Part shown: positions 1-10,428 of the stretch, in pieces
Position numbering within the stretch: the stretch's first letter is position 1
Layout: each line of letters begins with the position of its first letter
Source: Rhodosporidiobolus odoratus
Taxonomy: Eukaryota; Basidiomycota; Microbotryomycetes; Sporidiobolales; Sporidiobolaceae
Reading direction: 5' to 3'
Length of the DNA stretch: 64,000 bases
Assembly: GCA_034387635.1 (NCBI GenBank)
Contig: JAOANU010000014.1
Span: 372,001-436,000, forward strand
Notes under the pieces: generated by a model
Database searches by the model: none
The model's input: the letters and a program-made list of their open reading frames with translations, nothing else
What the model was told of the DNA's origin: nothing
Position numbers and translations under genes: made by a program

Positions 1-2034
1 CAAGAATCCGACCTCCAACGCATGTACCTCCTTCTCTCCCGCATTCCCTCCGGCCTCGACCTCCTCCGCGAACGATTCGAACTGCACGTCAAAAAAGCCG
101 GTCTCGATTCCGTCGAGCGGGCCGTCGGGTCCGCTGCCACCGCTACCACGGGAGCAGGGGAGAAGGGAGACAAGGACAAGGGAGACAAGGAGGCTCAGGT
201 GGAACCCAAGGCTTATGTTGAGAGTTTGTTGAGCGTTCATAGGAAGAATAATGACTTGGTTGGGAAGGCGTTTAGGGGGGATCAGGGGTTTGTGGCGAGT
301 TTGGATAGGGTATGTCGTCGCCCTTTTCTCTTGCTCTCCTTTCCTCTCGCGCTACAACTGAATCACCCCTCGTGGCTTGCGCACTGTCTGTCTAGGCCTG
401 CCGCGAGTTCGTCAATCGCAACAAGGCCTGCTCGTCGCCCAACAAATCGCCCGAGTTGCTGGCAAAGTACTCGGACAGTTTGTTGAGGAAGAGTAACAAG
501 GCGAGTGAGGATGCAGACGTTGAGAGCGCTTTAACGGATACGGTACGTCTTCCCTTCCCGTTTCCTGTTTGCGCCCGAGGCGACACGCTCATGCTTCTTG
601 TCGCCTGTGCTGTGCGCAGATGACCGTCTTCAAGTACATCGAAGACAAGGACGTGTTCCAAAAATTCTACTCCAAGATGCTCTCGTCCCGTCTGATCCGC
701 GAAACCTCGGCATCCGAAGACGCCGAATCGTCCATGATTGGCAAACTCAAAGACGCGTGCGGATTCGAATACACTTCAAAACTCCAACGCATGTTTCAAG
801 ACATCCAACTGTGCAACGATCTCAATTCGGCCTTCAAGGAAAAGATGCACCAGACTCACGATGCCTCTGAACTCGGGGTGGATTTCGCCATTTCGGTTTT
901 GGGGACGAGTTCGTGGCCCATTTCGGCGCCCAATACGAAATTGAACATGCCGGTTGAGTTGGTCAAGACCAAGGAGAGGTTTGAGCAGTATTACACGAAT
1001 AAGCATTCGGGGAGGAAGTTGACTTGGGTTTGGCAGCACAGTCGGAACGAGTGCGTCTGGTTCTCTCTACTCTCTCTTTCCCTCGTCCGTTTTCTTCTCA
1101 TTTCGAGGCAACCCTCATTGATGCCTCGTTGTCGTTTGTCGCCGACAATCTCCGCAGGCTCCGCACCCTCTACACCCCAACCAAATACTTCTTCGTAACC
1201 TCGACCTACCAAGCCGTCATCCTCCTCCAATTCAATTCCTCCGACGCCCTCTCCTTCTCCGACCTCGAAACCGGAACGGGCATGAACGAAGAAACTCTCA
1301 AACCTCAGTTGGGCCTGTTTGTGAAACTGAGAGTCCTCGAGTTGAAGGAGGGAATGTATGAGTTGAATCTGGGTTTCAAGAGTAAGAAGATTAGGGTGGT
1401 TCTGAATATGCCGATCAAGCAGGAACAGAAGCAGGAGAGTGCGGATGTTATGAAGGTGCGTCTCGTTTCGTCTTTCTGCCTCCGTCGGGGGTTGCTGGTC
1501 TGCAGTGGGCTTGCGGATGTTCACAAAGCCATGAGATGGTATTGACATGTTATTCTTGCCGTTGCGCAGCACGTCGATGAGGACCGCAAGATGCTCCTTC
1601 AGGCAACCATCGTCCGGTACGTCTTGACAGCCTCTTTTCCCCTTCGCTCCTCTTCCGCTTCTTCGTTCTTATCCCAATCGCGCTGACCCACTTCTTTCCA
1701 CCTTGTTTGCTCTCGCTCGTCGTCGTCGTCGTCGTCGTCAACGGAAACCGCAGCATCATGAAGTCTCGCAAAACGATGAAGCACCAACAACTCATCTCTG
1801 AAACGATTGATCAACTCAAATCGAGGTTCCAACCTCGTGTGCCTGATGTCAAGAAGGCGATTGATACCTTGTTGGATAAGGAGTACATCGAGAGGGTTGA
1901 GGGGAGTAGGGATCAGTATAATTACCTTGGTGCGTTTGGCGCTTTTCTCGTTTGTCCTCGCTTTCTTCCTCTTTTGCCATGCAAGAAAGTATGAGCTGAT
2001 GCGGATGCGGGTTTTTCTTTCTTCAACAGCGTAA
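1..2034 (+). CDS. CUL1: Cullin-1 (SCF ubiquitin ligase scaffold), 5' end missing
   Basis: Scaffold of SCF E3 ubiquitin ligases (CDC53 in budding yeast); its C-terminal half binds the RING protein and is activated by NEDD8. Seven exons fit in phase: 1-309, 396-542, 620-1050, 1158-1455, 1570-1616, 1754-1929 and 2030-2034. The last exon supplies only the end of an Ala codon and the stop. The reading frame is open from base 1, so the N-terminal SKP1/F-box-binding region lies outside the window. Cullin motifs seen include [23 protein letters not shown], the CUL1-like KQEQKQES stretch, and a C-terminal winged helix ending NYLA. The neddylation motif IVRIMK is split by intron 5 inside the Arg codon; the acceptor Lys codon is at about 1761-1763. 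Similarity is closest to CUL1 rather than CUL3 or CUL4. Identity is secure. Confidence 0.95.
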
Positions 2035-2912
2035 CGAGTTGGATTACGCCGCGTTGTTCTCGCTTGTTGCCGTGCCGTGCCGTGCCGTGTCTCGCCGTCT
2101 TTTCTCCCTTTCCCCTTCCTTTTCCTCACTCACAGCTGGCCTTCCCTGCCCCAGTCTTTTCCCTTTCGTTTTCGTACTTTCCCACTCTTCCTGTCTGCCT
2201 GTCGAGTTTCCGTTTCCTGTACACCTCCATTTGCAACACATCCGCGAACATATAAGGCTTGCAGGGAACCAGCAGCCATCTGGCCGGCTAGATCGCAATG
2301 CGGTCGTCCGTCAACGTCCGTCAATCGCAGTCGAAGCGATCCGGTCAATTTCGCTGCTGCTTCTTCTGCTGGTACCGCTTTTACGGGGCGTAAAATTCCT
2401 GCTGAGCTTCCATGCGATGGCGTGCCCTCAGCCTGAATTCTGAAGCTGCGATTGACGATACAGAGGTGGTGGTTGGGGGCAGAGGAAGATTCGAGGAACG
2501 TCCTTCATTCCTATTTGTCTATCTTTACCTTTGTACCGCAGACGGATATCAAACGTCCTCTCTGCAAAGCCGATATCTTGTCCAGGCTCACAGCTTCCAG
2601 CCTCTTTCTCAAAGGAAACAGGACTGAGAAGAGAGTCTGTTCTGCCCTCCGCTGCGCGCTAAAGGAAAAAAAGCTTGGGCAAGGCAAAGTAAGTCCAAGC
2701 TGCCTAGCATTGTACTCCTCCTTTTTCAGTGGTCGCTATGCTCAGCGTCCTACATCGATACAGCCTGTTCAAGCGCGCTACACACGAGTGAGCAAGAGAG
2801 AGGCATGGCCTTCTCAATCGGGGCAAAGTCTGCTTGTCATGCCATTTCCACAACAAGCACGATTGCCTCCTCACCGTATTGGTCCCCGCCTACCCACAGC
2901 TCCTCTTGAACC
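2035..2912. other. Intergenic region between convergent genes
   Basis: This stretch holds the 3' flank of CUL1 and the 3' flank of the convergent minus-strand gene that ends at 2913. Open frames here are short, lack splice logic, and match no family I know. A pyrimidine-rich stretch (about 2090-2220) is visible, but no gene, RNA or repeat is supported. Confidence 0.5.
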
Positions 2913-4394
2913 CTAGGGCCGATTGTTGCCCAGGTTGTTATCCTCGTAAATACACCTCTGGCGAAAAGTCGGCGGGGGAGGACGGTGAGATTGGTCGTCT
3001 TCTTCTTGCGGAGGCGTCGGCACACGCTGCAGTTGTTCATGCTGTTAAGACATTTCCAGAGGGTGAAGAGTACCTGGGGCTTACCACAGGGATGACGAGC
3101 TAGTTTGTGCAACGGGGTTAGCATGACTTACTCTCGCAAAGGAAAAGGCAACAAGAGAGAGACTAACCTCAACCCAGGCTTTTATGGTCAAGAGGGAGGC
3201 AAGGACTTCTCTGCGGAAACGTCTCTCGTCCCGCGGTGCATCCGGCTCACCTTCCCGATGATGCTCGCCATCGAAGACTTGCCTGGCAGCAATATCCGCC
3301 CAACGATCGAAGGGCAGGGTCACGAACCCACGCAAGGTTGGCCAGTACCGTTCATGGTCGAAGTGACCGAGATCCTCCTTGATTAGGCGGTTGGTGAGTC
3401 TCATCTCGCTGGAATGAGCTGCAGCACAGATTGCCAGAGCGTGGAGGGACAAGGTGTAGTCGAAGATGCCGTCGACGTGCGGGTTCCTGAAACCGATTGA
3501 CTCGCGCATTCCTTGGAGTAGGTCGATGACGAAGAGGATGCCGCAGACCACAGGGACGGAAACGGAGTCCGCATTGATGTAAGGGTTGTAGTTTGATATA
3601 TGGACCGTCTGGAAGAGGCAAGACGGGTCGCCCAGATGCGGACCGCCGGTAAGCATGACATCATAATGTACATGGCTACACGAACTATGCATCGGTCAGT
3701 GCAAGTTCAGGAAATTCGATGCGAGGGTTTGCGCACGCACTCTTCCTCGAAGCCGGGATGAAGCCAATGTCGGGTCGTTTGCAACATGTGTCGGCCTCCT
3801 TGAGGATGTAGATTCTGCAGGATCAACCTAGGTTCGGCGCGATACGCGGGGTACTAGAACTGCCGAGCTTGCCTCAAGTCGCGAGTTCTGCGGCCGAAAC
3901 ATGGCCATGGCGTGTGCCAGCGCTGCCTCTCCGCCAGAGAAATGAGCTTCGTCAGACAGAGGCGTGAACATGAGGGTGATGTCCTGAGGGAAAAAAAGAA
4001 AGAAAACCCGGGCGAGCTGATCAGCTTGCGGAGAACGAACAACAGGCTAAGGGGATCAATCACGCACCGTAAAGTACGTCTCATGAAGGACGCGCCTTTG
4101 CAACCAGTTGAGGTATCTCGGGCGCTGCTCATCCTGTGCAGCGATGAAGACCGCCAAAGCAGCGACGCCGCTCGCCGAGAACCCATTGTTCAGATAGGCG
4201 GCGCTGCTCCTACGTGACGGAGCTATTCCGTAATCGAACGCTCGCAGATCAGCCACGTAGGCCGCCTCTGCCATCCGTGCCCTCGATTCGCGAAGCTGGA
4301 CGGTCACTTTGGCGGTGGCCTCTGCGAGGGTCAACAACGAGGCGAACCTTTCGCCCGCATTTGCGTCGCGGCTGTTGGGCGGGTGTAGCGGCAT
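2913..4394 (-). CDS. Uncharacterised intron-rich protein, about 390 aa
   Basis: I do not recognise the family. Six exons join in phase: 4394-4068, 3983-3873, 3814-3741, 3684-3168, 3099-3085 and 3041-2913, giving about 390 residues. The start at 4394 follows a TATA-like stretch (about 4425-4430). The protein is mixed helical with no clear signal peptide. The C-terminal half carries the motifs GDPSCLFQ, SVPVVCGILFVIDLLQG and HFDHERYWPTLRGF, then ends in a Pro/Gln/Asp-rich tail. Intron 2 seems to use a GC donor (GAG|GCAAGC at 3872-3871). The alternative GT donor at 3854 keeps phase but would leave an intron of only 40 nt. The 15-nt exon 5 is the least certain. A fungal regulator or an enzyme are both possible; the sequence does not decide. 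Confidence 0.55.
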
Positions 4395-4825
4395 GAAGCG
4401 TTCAGGAAGCAGTCAAGGGGGGTGAGGTATAATAAGAGAGCAGCCTCGCGGGCAAGCTGCGTCTTCCAGAATCCACCGAACGCGCATCGTCCGCTGTGCA
4501 CCGCGGAGAGGAGGAAAGGCACGTGCAAGGCGGCACCGAAGAAGCCGGAAGAGGTGCTGAAGGAAGAAAAAGAATGTTACAACATGTATGCATGAGCAAA
4601 GCAATACGGAAAGTATCGCGCTGTGGAAATGCAAGAGGTGGTGTGCGCAGACGGAAGATGTATAAAGCAATGCTGACGCAAGGCGGAATGGAGCAAGGTT
4701 GAAGGTAAGGCGGAGTGTGCTTTCGGGAGCTTGAAGAGACGTGAGAGCGAGGGGGGCGAAGAATGAGAAGAGGTGTGTAGCGACTGCTCGCGCGCCTGGC
4801 GAAGGTGGCTAACGAAGTGTGGCGA
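4395..4825. other. Intergenic / promoter of the 2913-4394 gene
   Basis: Lies between two same-strand genes. It should hold the upstream gene's 3' flank and the promoter of the downstream gene. Read on the minus strand it has a TATA-like TTATTATA shortly before the ATG at 4394. Nothing else is supported. Confidence 0.4.
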
Positions 4826-5521
4826 TCAGCGACTGAGCGTGAACTCGTTGGCCTTCAGTTGCGCGTGTATCCAATCACGAACTTCGGGCGGCCCTCCGCC
4901 CTGCATCATCATGCCGTCCGGAACCTGCGAACAGGAGAATAGGGCAGAGCTGAGCTTTCGAAAGGCGAGTTTGGCGTGAAGCAGGCTTACCTTGAGCAGC
5001 CTTAAGGCTGGATCGCTCAGCTCAGCCAGCATGTCTTGCACATCCTGCAGTTCGAAGTATCCTCCGCAGATCTGGGGTGACAGAACAAGAAAAAAAGAAA
5101 AGTCAGGTTCGAAGGCGGAACGGCGGCGACGAAAGCAAGTAAGAGAAGGACGTACAAGTAGCTTGACGGAAGGTATCTGCGCATGCAGGACTACACCACA
5201 GTCCTGGAGAGAGATTTGCTTCAGCAGAGAAAAGAGCAGTAGTGCGCAAGACGATCAACGAACCAAGAGATCGGTACATCCAGCTACCACGTTCACTATT
5301 CCGTCCTTGTTTAGCAAGTCGGCAAGGACCAAGAGATCTGCAGGCGTTGTTGAAGGTAGCGTAAGGTGCTGAATGGGCATGCCATATTATACGGAGACGA
5401 GGCGCAAAGGGTAAACTGGCTTACGGTCTCTGAATTGGCCGAGAATTACAGCTCTGGCGGGTAGCCCCAAAGGCTCGTCGTGTATCCGCGAGGGGTGTTG
5501 CTGGTAAGGAGTATCTGCCAT
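4826..5521 (-). CDS. Uncharacterised small protein, about 132 aa, five exons
   Basis: Family not recognised. Exons 5521-5425, 5337-5264, 5203-5156, 5071-4991 and 4924-4826 join in one phase and encode about 132 residues. The phase agreement, together with clean GT-AG introns, is the main evidence that this is real. The product is compact and hydrophobic-patterned, with short motifs AVILGQFRDH, GIVNVVAGC, KLLICGGYFEL and DPALRLLKVPDG, and no signal peptide or membrane segment. The chosen ATG at 5521 directly follows a CAG that could be a 3' splice site of a leader intron (donor near 5657). An upstream in-frame ATG at 5608 would add 29 residues. A cytosolic alpha/beta protein is plausible; I give no function. 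Confidence 0.55.
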
Positions 5522-6321
5522 CTGGCGAAGTCGGAGGCGGTTCGGCACGTTGGAGAGAGTGGGGCCCGGGGACGAGAGGTGTCGCACCGTCGGTTGGTCG
5601 AGTCGCAAAGGCGCAAAGGTCGGACGTGATTAGGTGGTACCGTGCGTATGTACTTACACAGCTGATGGAGAGTGGTGTGCGCCGGTGCGGATTGAAGATC
5701 CTGATCTTCTGATGTACTAGCTATATTATAATAGGCTAGTTCTCCACCTTTCCCGTTCTCCCCCTTCTCTCGCTCCGTATGCCTGCTCTCAATATACATG
5801 CTCTGTGACCCTGTCAACAGTGTCAGTCAAGGTGGACCGGTCGTACCCAAGTGTCGACGACAACTTGAAGGGATATCGCGATCGAGTCGGCAATCTTCAC
5901 CCACCACTCGATCTCTCTACCGCATTGTCAAGTACGCACAAGCTCTCGTGTACACTCGACACTGCGCGCTGCCTATCTGCTCAAACGAAAGGACATGCTT
6001 TGGGAGCCTTTCCCTCCACTCCTCGATCGCGCAGCGGTCGCTGCGACGCGTCTTCGGACGAGAGTTGTTGTTATAACTCTCGCTTTCCGACAAGTCTTCC
6101 TTCCTTCCCGCCTACAGTCGTCGCTCCCTCCGTCTCCCGCCCGCCCGACCGGTAGACCCGCTTCATCGCCTTCAGAGACAGCTTCAAGTTTGTTTGGGCA
6201 GTCGACGCGTTGTCTCCCAATAACAAACGCCAACTTCAGCTAGCGAGCCTGCCTGCTCCGCCCACACTCACTAATTCGCCTACGTCCGGCGCCTCACCTC
6301 GCCGATCCCGACACCTGCCAT
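5522..6321. promoter_or_regulatory. Divergent promoter region
   Basis: About 0.8 kb between the minus-strand gene starting at 5521 and mannanase-like gene A starting at 6322. It must drive both. The part next to gene A is pyrimidine-rich (about 6080-6300), as is common for fungal leaders. A candidate leader intron for the minus-strand gene lies at about 5522-5657. No specific operator was identified. Confidence 0.4.
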
Positions 6322-9067
6322 ATGCAGAAAATGCGCGTTCTCGTCGCCCTTTTCGTATGCGCCTTCATGGTAGCGGAACAGACACTGGCCGTCTCTCCTT
6401 TCCATGCCCGCGCTGCTGCGAAGCAGTGGAAGCACCAAGAACTCGCTCGAAGCATGAGCGGCCACGAAGGTCAACTCGCCAAGCGCTACCCACCCGAACC
6501 AGTCACCGCCATTCCCACCACGACTCCTGCTTGGAAGACCTCGCAAACGCCCCCCGCCTCAACAGCCTCTCTTTCTCCGAGCTCCGTACCGGCCGACTCG
6601 GCCGGTGTTGCCTCGTCCTTCACCACTTCAGCCCCAAGCGGCCAATTCGCTACTCCGTCTTCCCACGCCCTCGTGGCCGCCACCACCTCGCCGGCTACCA
6701 CCTGCGCTCCTTCCTACGTCGCCTCGACCATGATCACTGGCACGGGGACCTTTGCCAAACCTACTTCGTTTGCCAAGAAGACGGCGAGAAGCCAACAGAT
6801 CACGGTAGATGGGCAGCGTTTCAACATTGTTGGTCCGAGTGCGTCTTCCTCTCGTGGTCCCCTTCTATACCTCGCAGTTGTCGATAGCCTAGGAGAATCA
6901 GATGAATATGCGCTCGCTTAGAATCGAGTTGACATACTGACCTTCGCAAATCCCCCTTTTCCCCTTTCTGCGCATCCCGACCCCGATCTATTCTACGAAT
7001 AGACATTTACTGGCTATGCTCGGATGAGAACGTCGCTCCGCTTGGTGCACCTCCCGACAAGGGTGTACGTTCATAAACACTTTGCTTTTGCCCACCAGAA
7101 CTCCGCTCGTGTCTTTTCGCGGGGATCGACTGATAGGTGACGCTTTACAGCGTGTCCGCGAAGCGCTGGCCATCGCTGTCGCTATGGGTGCTAACACGGT
7201 ACGCGGGTCCACGATAAGTTGCTTCGCTGGCGGGACCACTTACGATCTCTTTCTTTCCACCCTCTCCACCTCCCATCTTCTTTCTCTGTTCCTCGGCCTG
7301 TCGATTTGCAGATCCGGACATTGACATGCGGCATCTCCGCCGGCCCGGGGACACCCTACAACTACGAGCAGACCTATCGGAAATTCAATCAAGACGCTGT
7401 ACGCTTCTTCTCTATTTCGGATCGAGTGATTTGCTTACTTGACTTTGACTTGATTGTCGTTCGATTCCTCGCCACCCCTTACCGTACCAGTTCGAGATTA
7501 GGGACTATGTTCTGTGAGGCATGATCCGTTTACATTCAAAAATGGATTTACAGCAACCGACTTGCTCTTCCTATAGGTATGCCGCTCGCGAGTACGGTCT
7601 GCGGGTGATCATGACAATGGTGGATCAGCAGTACGCCAGTTACTTCCCTTGTCATGCTTATGCAATCCCTCACCCAAAAATCGTTCGCGAATGCCTGTGA
7701 TCGCCCGACGCCTTGGTCTTGATTTGAACTTTCCCGTTCACTCCCTCCAACGCTTTGTATACATAGCGCGTACTACCATGGAGGAGTGAACGACTTTATC
7801 AATTTCCGCCATGCATCGACTGCAAACAACGGGTACCAGTTTTATCAGAACAGGGCGGTCATCAACGCCTACACGGTGCGTACTTTTTGTCCTCAGACTC
7901 CCTCCCGCCAAGGGTCGTTTCACAGCAGGCGAAAATCTGCAATTCTGACGATGTCCTCGCAGGAATATATCACCTCCTTCATCAACCATGTCAATACTTA
8001 TACCGGCATTCGGTACGGCGACGATCCCACCATTCTGGCCTGGGAAACTGGAAACGAGCTCGGAGGTATGTCGAACTACTAGTGTCTCCTTGGTCTTCAA
8101 GGATCAAGCTAGAATGACATACGGACTTACCTACTTCGCGGTGTATCGCGCTCTAGGCTACATTAACGCCTATGCTTGGCCGCCTGCTGCCTGGACTGCG
8201 CAGGTGATTAGGGTCATCCGGATGTACGATACAAACCACCTTATCATTGACGGTACGTGCTGTTCCCCTGTTTTTCTGTCGAGGCTAGTTGAGGAAATGA
8301 TCTCAACTTGCTTGTTCAGGATCAAACGGGTTCTGGAACTACACCAACAACGCTTCTCCTGCCGGTCTGACGAATCGGGCTGTGAGCATCATGTCGGACC
8401 ACGGGGTACGTTGCTTCCAGCGGTTTCTTCGAGTCTTCGCTTCGTCTCACTCACATATTCTTTCCCTGATTTTCCCCTCAAGTATCCTCGTAATACGGGC
8501 ATCCTTAATCACGAAGTTGGGCTCGCGGCGCAAAACCTGAAGGGGTTCCTTATCGGCGCGTTGTCTCCCTGCCGCTCGTGTCACTCTGGCACATATTGAC
8601 CGCCGCTGTCCTTTTTCCTTGTCTTTTCCCTCGCACGTTCTCCTTTTTATTGGCGGCCTCATTCGCGGATACAGGGGAGTACGACTGGACCAGCACACAG
8701 TCGACTGTAACTCTTGACGCTTACATTTCAGCGCTCGAGGCTCAAAGCAACTACATTGGCGAGTACGTCTCGTCTCCCCGCGCATTATTCCCATCTCCCA
8801 TGTCCATCTTGATCTTCGTCCTCATACCATAGTTGTCTGACTCTGTCTCCTCTGTGCTGCAGCATGATCTGGAACGTCATGGGTCACGATGCTCGATGCT
8901 GCTCTTTTATCAGCCACAACGATGGCTATTCACTCTACTACCCTAACGGAAACTCGGCCCCAGATCAAGCCAATATCCTCAAGGTAGCGCAGCATTGGCA
9001 CAGGGTCAGAGGGTTGGCGGTACCGACGCAGTTGAAGGGGGTGGTTTGCCCTCAGCCGGTCTTCTAG
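6322..9067 (+). CDS. Secreted GH5 beta-mannanase-like glycoside hydrolase (gene A)
   Basis: Predicted secreted endo-beta-mannanase or related GH5 enzyme acting on plant or fungal mannans. Thirteen exons fit in phase: 6322-6838, 7003-7064, 7151-7198, 7312-7398, 7491-7513, 7577-7630, 7767-7875, 7963-8065, 8157-8252, 8320-8405, 8483-8555, 8675-8762 and 8863-9067, giving 516 residues. Residues 1-23 are a signal peptide, followed by a Ser/Thr/Pro-rich linker to about residue 150 and then the barrel. The GH5 acid/base Glu is in WETGNEL (about residue 332) and the nucleophile Glu in LIGEYDW (about residue 421). The protein ends CPQPVF, as does gene B. Intron 11 uses a GC donor at 8556. GH5 membership is clear; the exact substrate is inferred. 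Confidence 0.9.
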
Positions 9068-9425
9068 ATATAGGGCAATCTATGTTGGAGGTTCAGACTT
9101 GTCGTCGGGTTGATCCACGGGTCAGTAGTATCGTTATCCGTACCTAGTGAATATATCATATCTCCCGGATCGTGGGGCAGTAAAGAGCATCAGGGTTATC
9201 CGGCATTCCTATGCTCTTCCCCCATTGCCTCTGTTGCCAGCTTATCCTCGAGCTACGACTCCGCGTCGCTTGCGCTTCTGCCGTCCTTGCCTCATGTGAA
9301 GGAAGGAAGAAAGCTGGCCCGCCTCTCGGTCTTATAAAATAGCTTCGCAAGATTCCGATCGCAACTGACTGAACTTGTCGTCATTTCGCCTTATTCCGCC
9401 TCTCTCAGCTCCGCGCCCCACTGAC

Positions 9426-10189
9426 ATGGCAAAAGCAGCTCGTACAGCAGCAAAGGCGGCTACAGTAAAGACCCCTGGGCGCGCGACGTCCACCAGGAAA
9501 CGCTCGTCGTCGTCACCCTCACCTCAGCCGAGTCAACCTAAAGAAGAAGCGGGCAATTTTCACGCGCGGTCGCTGGCAGCGCGGTACACCTACAGGATCG
9601 GACGAGGCGAGGAAGGCGTCCTCACCCTCCAACCGTGGAAAGGTCGACTTCTCCCACATTGGCGATTCAAAACGCCAGACATCGCTCGAGAGAGCAGCGG
9701 GAAACTTTGGACAGAGTTTGAGGAAGCGGTCGATGCGGGTGATTTTCCGTGGTCCGACATGGCTCGCAAGTTTCTGCAGATGGTGCGTCTGTTGGATTCT
9801 CGCTTGCGTTCCTCCCCGTCCTGTTTCTTTTCTTCCCGTCTCGTTCCCCTCTTCCTAACCTACTCGTCGATGTCCAGGGCATGACTCGCGCGACACGATA
9901 CGGACGGCGAACCGGAGGACGCAAGTACGACAAGGAGACCGGCGAGCTCTTGCCAACAAGCGATTCGCACCCCGGTAGCAAGGAGAAACTGGAGAGCGCG
10001 GCCATCTTTCGAGAAGCGTGGGAACGGGCTAAGGAGCACGAGGGGTACAAGGAGCTGCGGAAGGTATGGGAGAAGGAGAAGAAGGCGAGGGACAAGAGTG
10101 AGAAGGAGGACGCACGACCGGCCAAACGAAGAAAAGTTAAGGAGGAAGATGAGCCGGTGAAACAGGAAGTCAAAGACGAAGCGGAATGA
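9426..10189 (+). CDS. DUF4385 family protein
   Basis: Two exons, 9426-9782 and 9878-10189, encode about 222 residues. The N-terminal 45 residues are basic and Ser/Pro-rich. The DUF4385 core follows, with the signatures YRIGRGEEGVL, LPHWRFKTPD, ARKFLQMG and GGRKYD. The C-terminal third is a charged Lys/Glu helix with the nuclear-localisation-like cluster PAKRRK. Biochemical function of the family is unknown; the basic tails suggest a nuclear or nucleic-acid-associated protein, which is inference. The gene lies 358 nt downstream of gene A and converges on FMP27. Confidence 0.85.
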
Positions 10190-10428
10190 GCAGTGCAAGC
10201 GGTTCATACTGGCACCGCATAAGCCTGCAAGCTTTGCGCGGTGCAACAACGGCAAAGTAGCTTGCGAAAATAAGCCCAAACCTTGTTTCCCAAGCTATCA
10301 TCGCGCGCCCGCGTCTTTGCAGCCAGGTTCGTTGTGCATGACTCACGGAGGTCGAGACATCAAGATACAACACAAGTACGACAACTCACTGCGGCTATAA
10401 GCAGGTAAGAAGCAACAGATAACAACAA

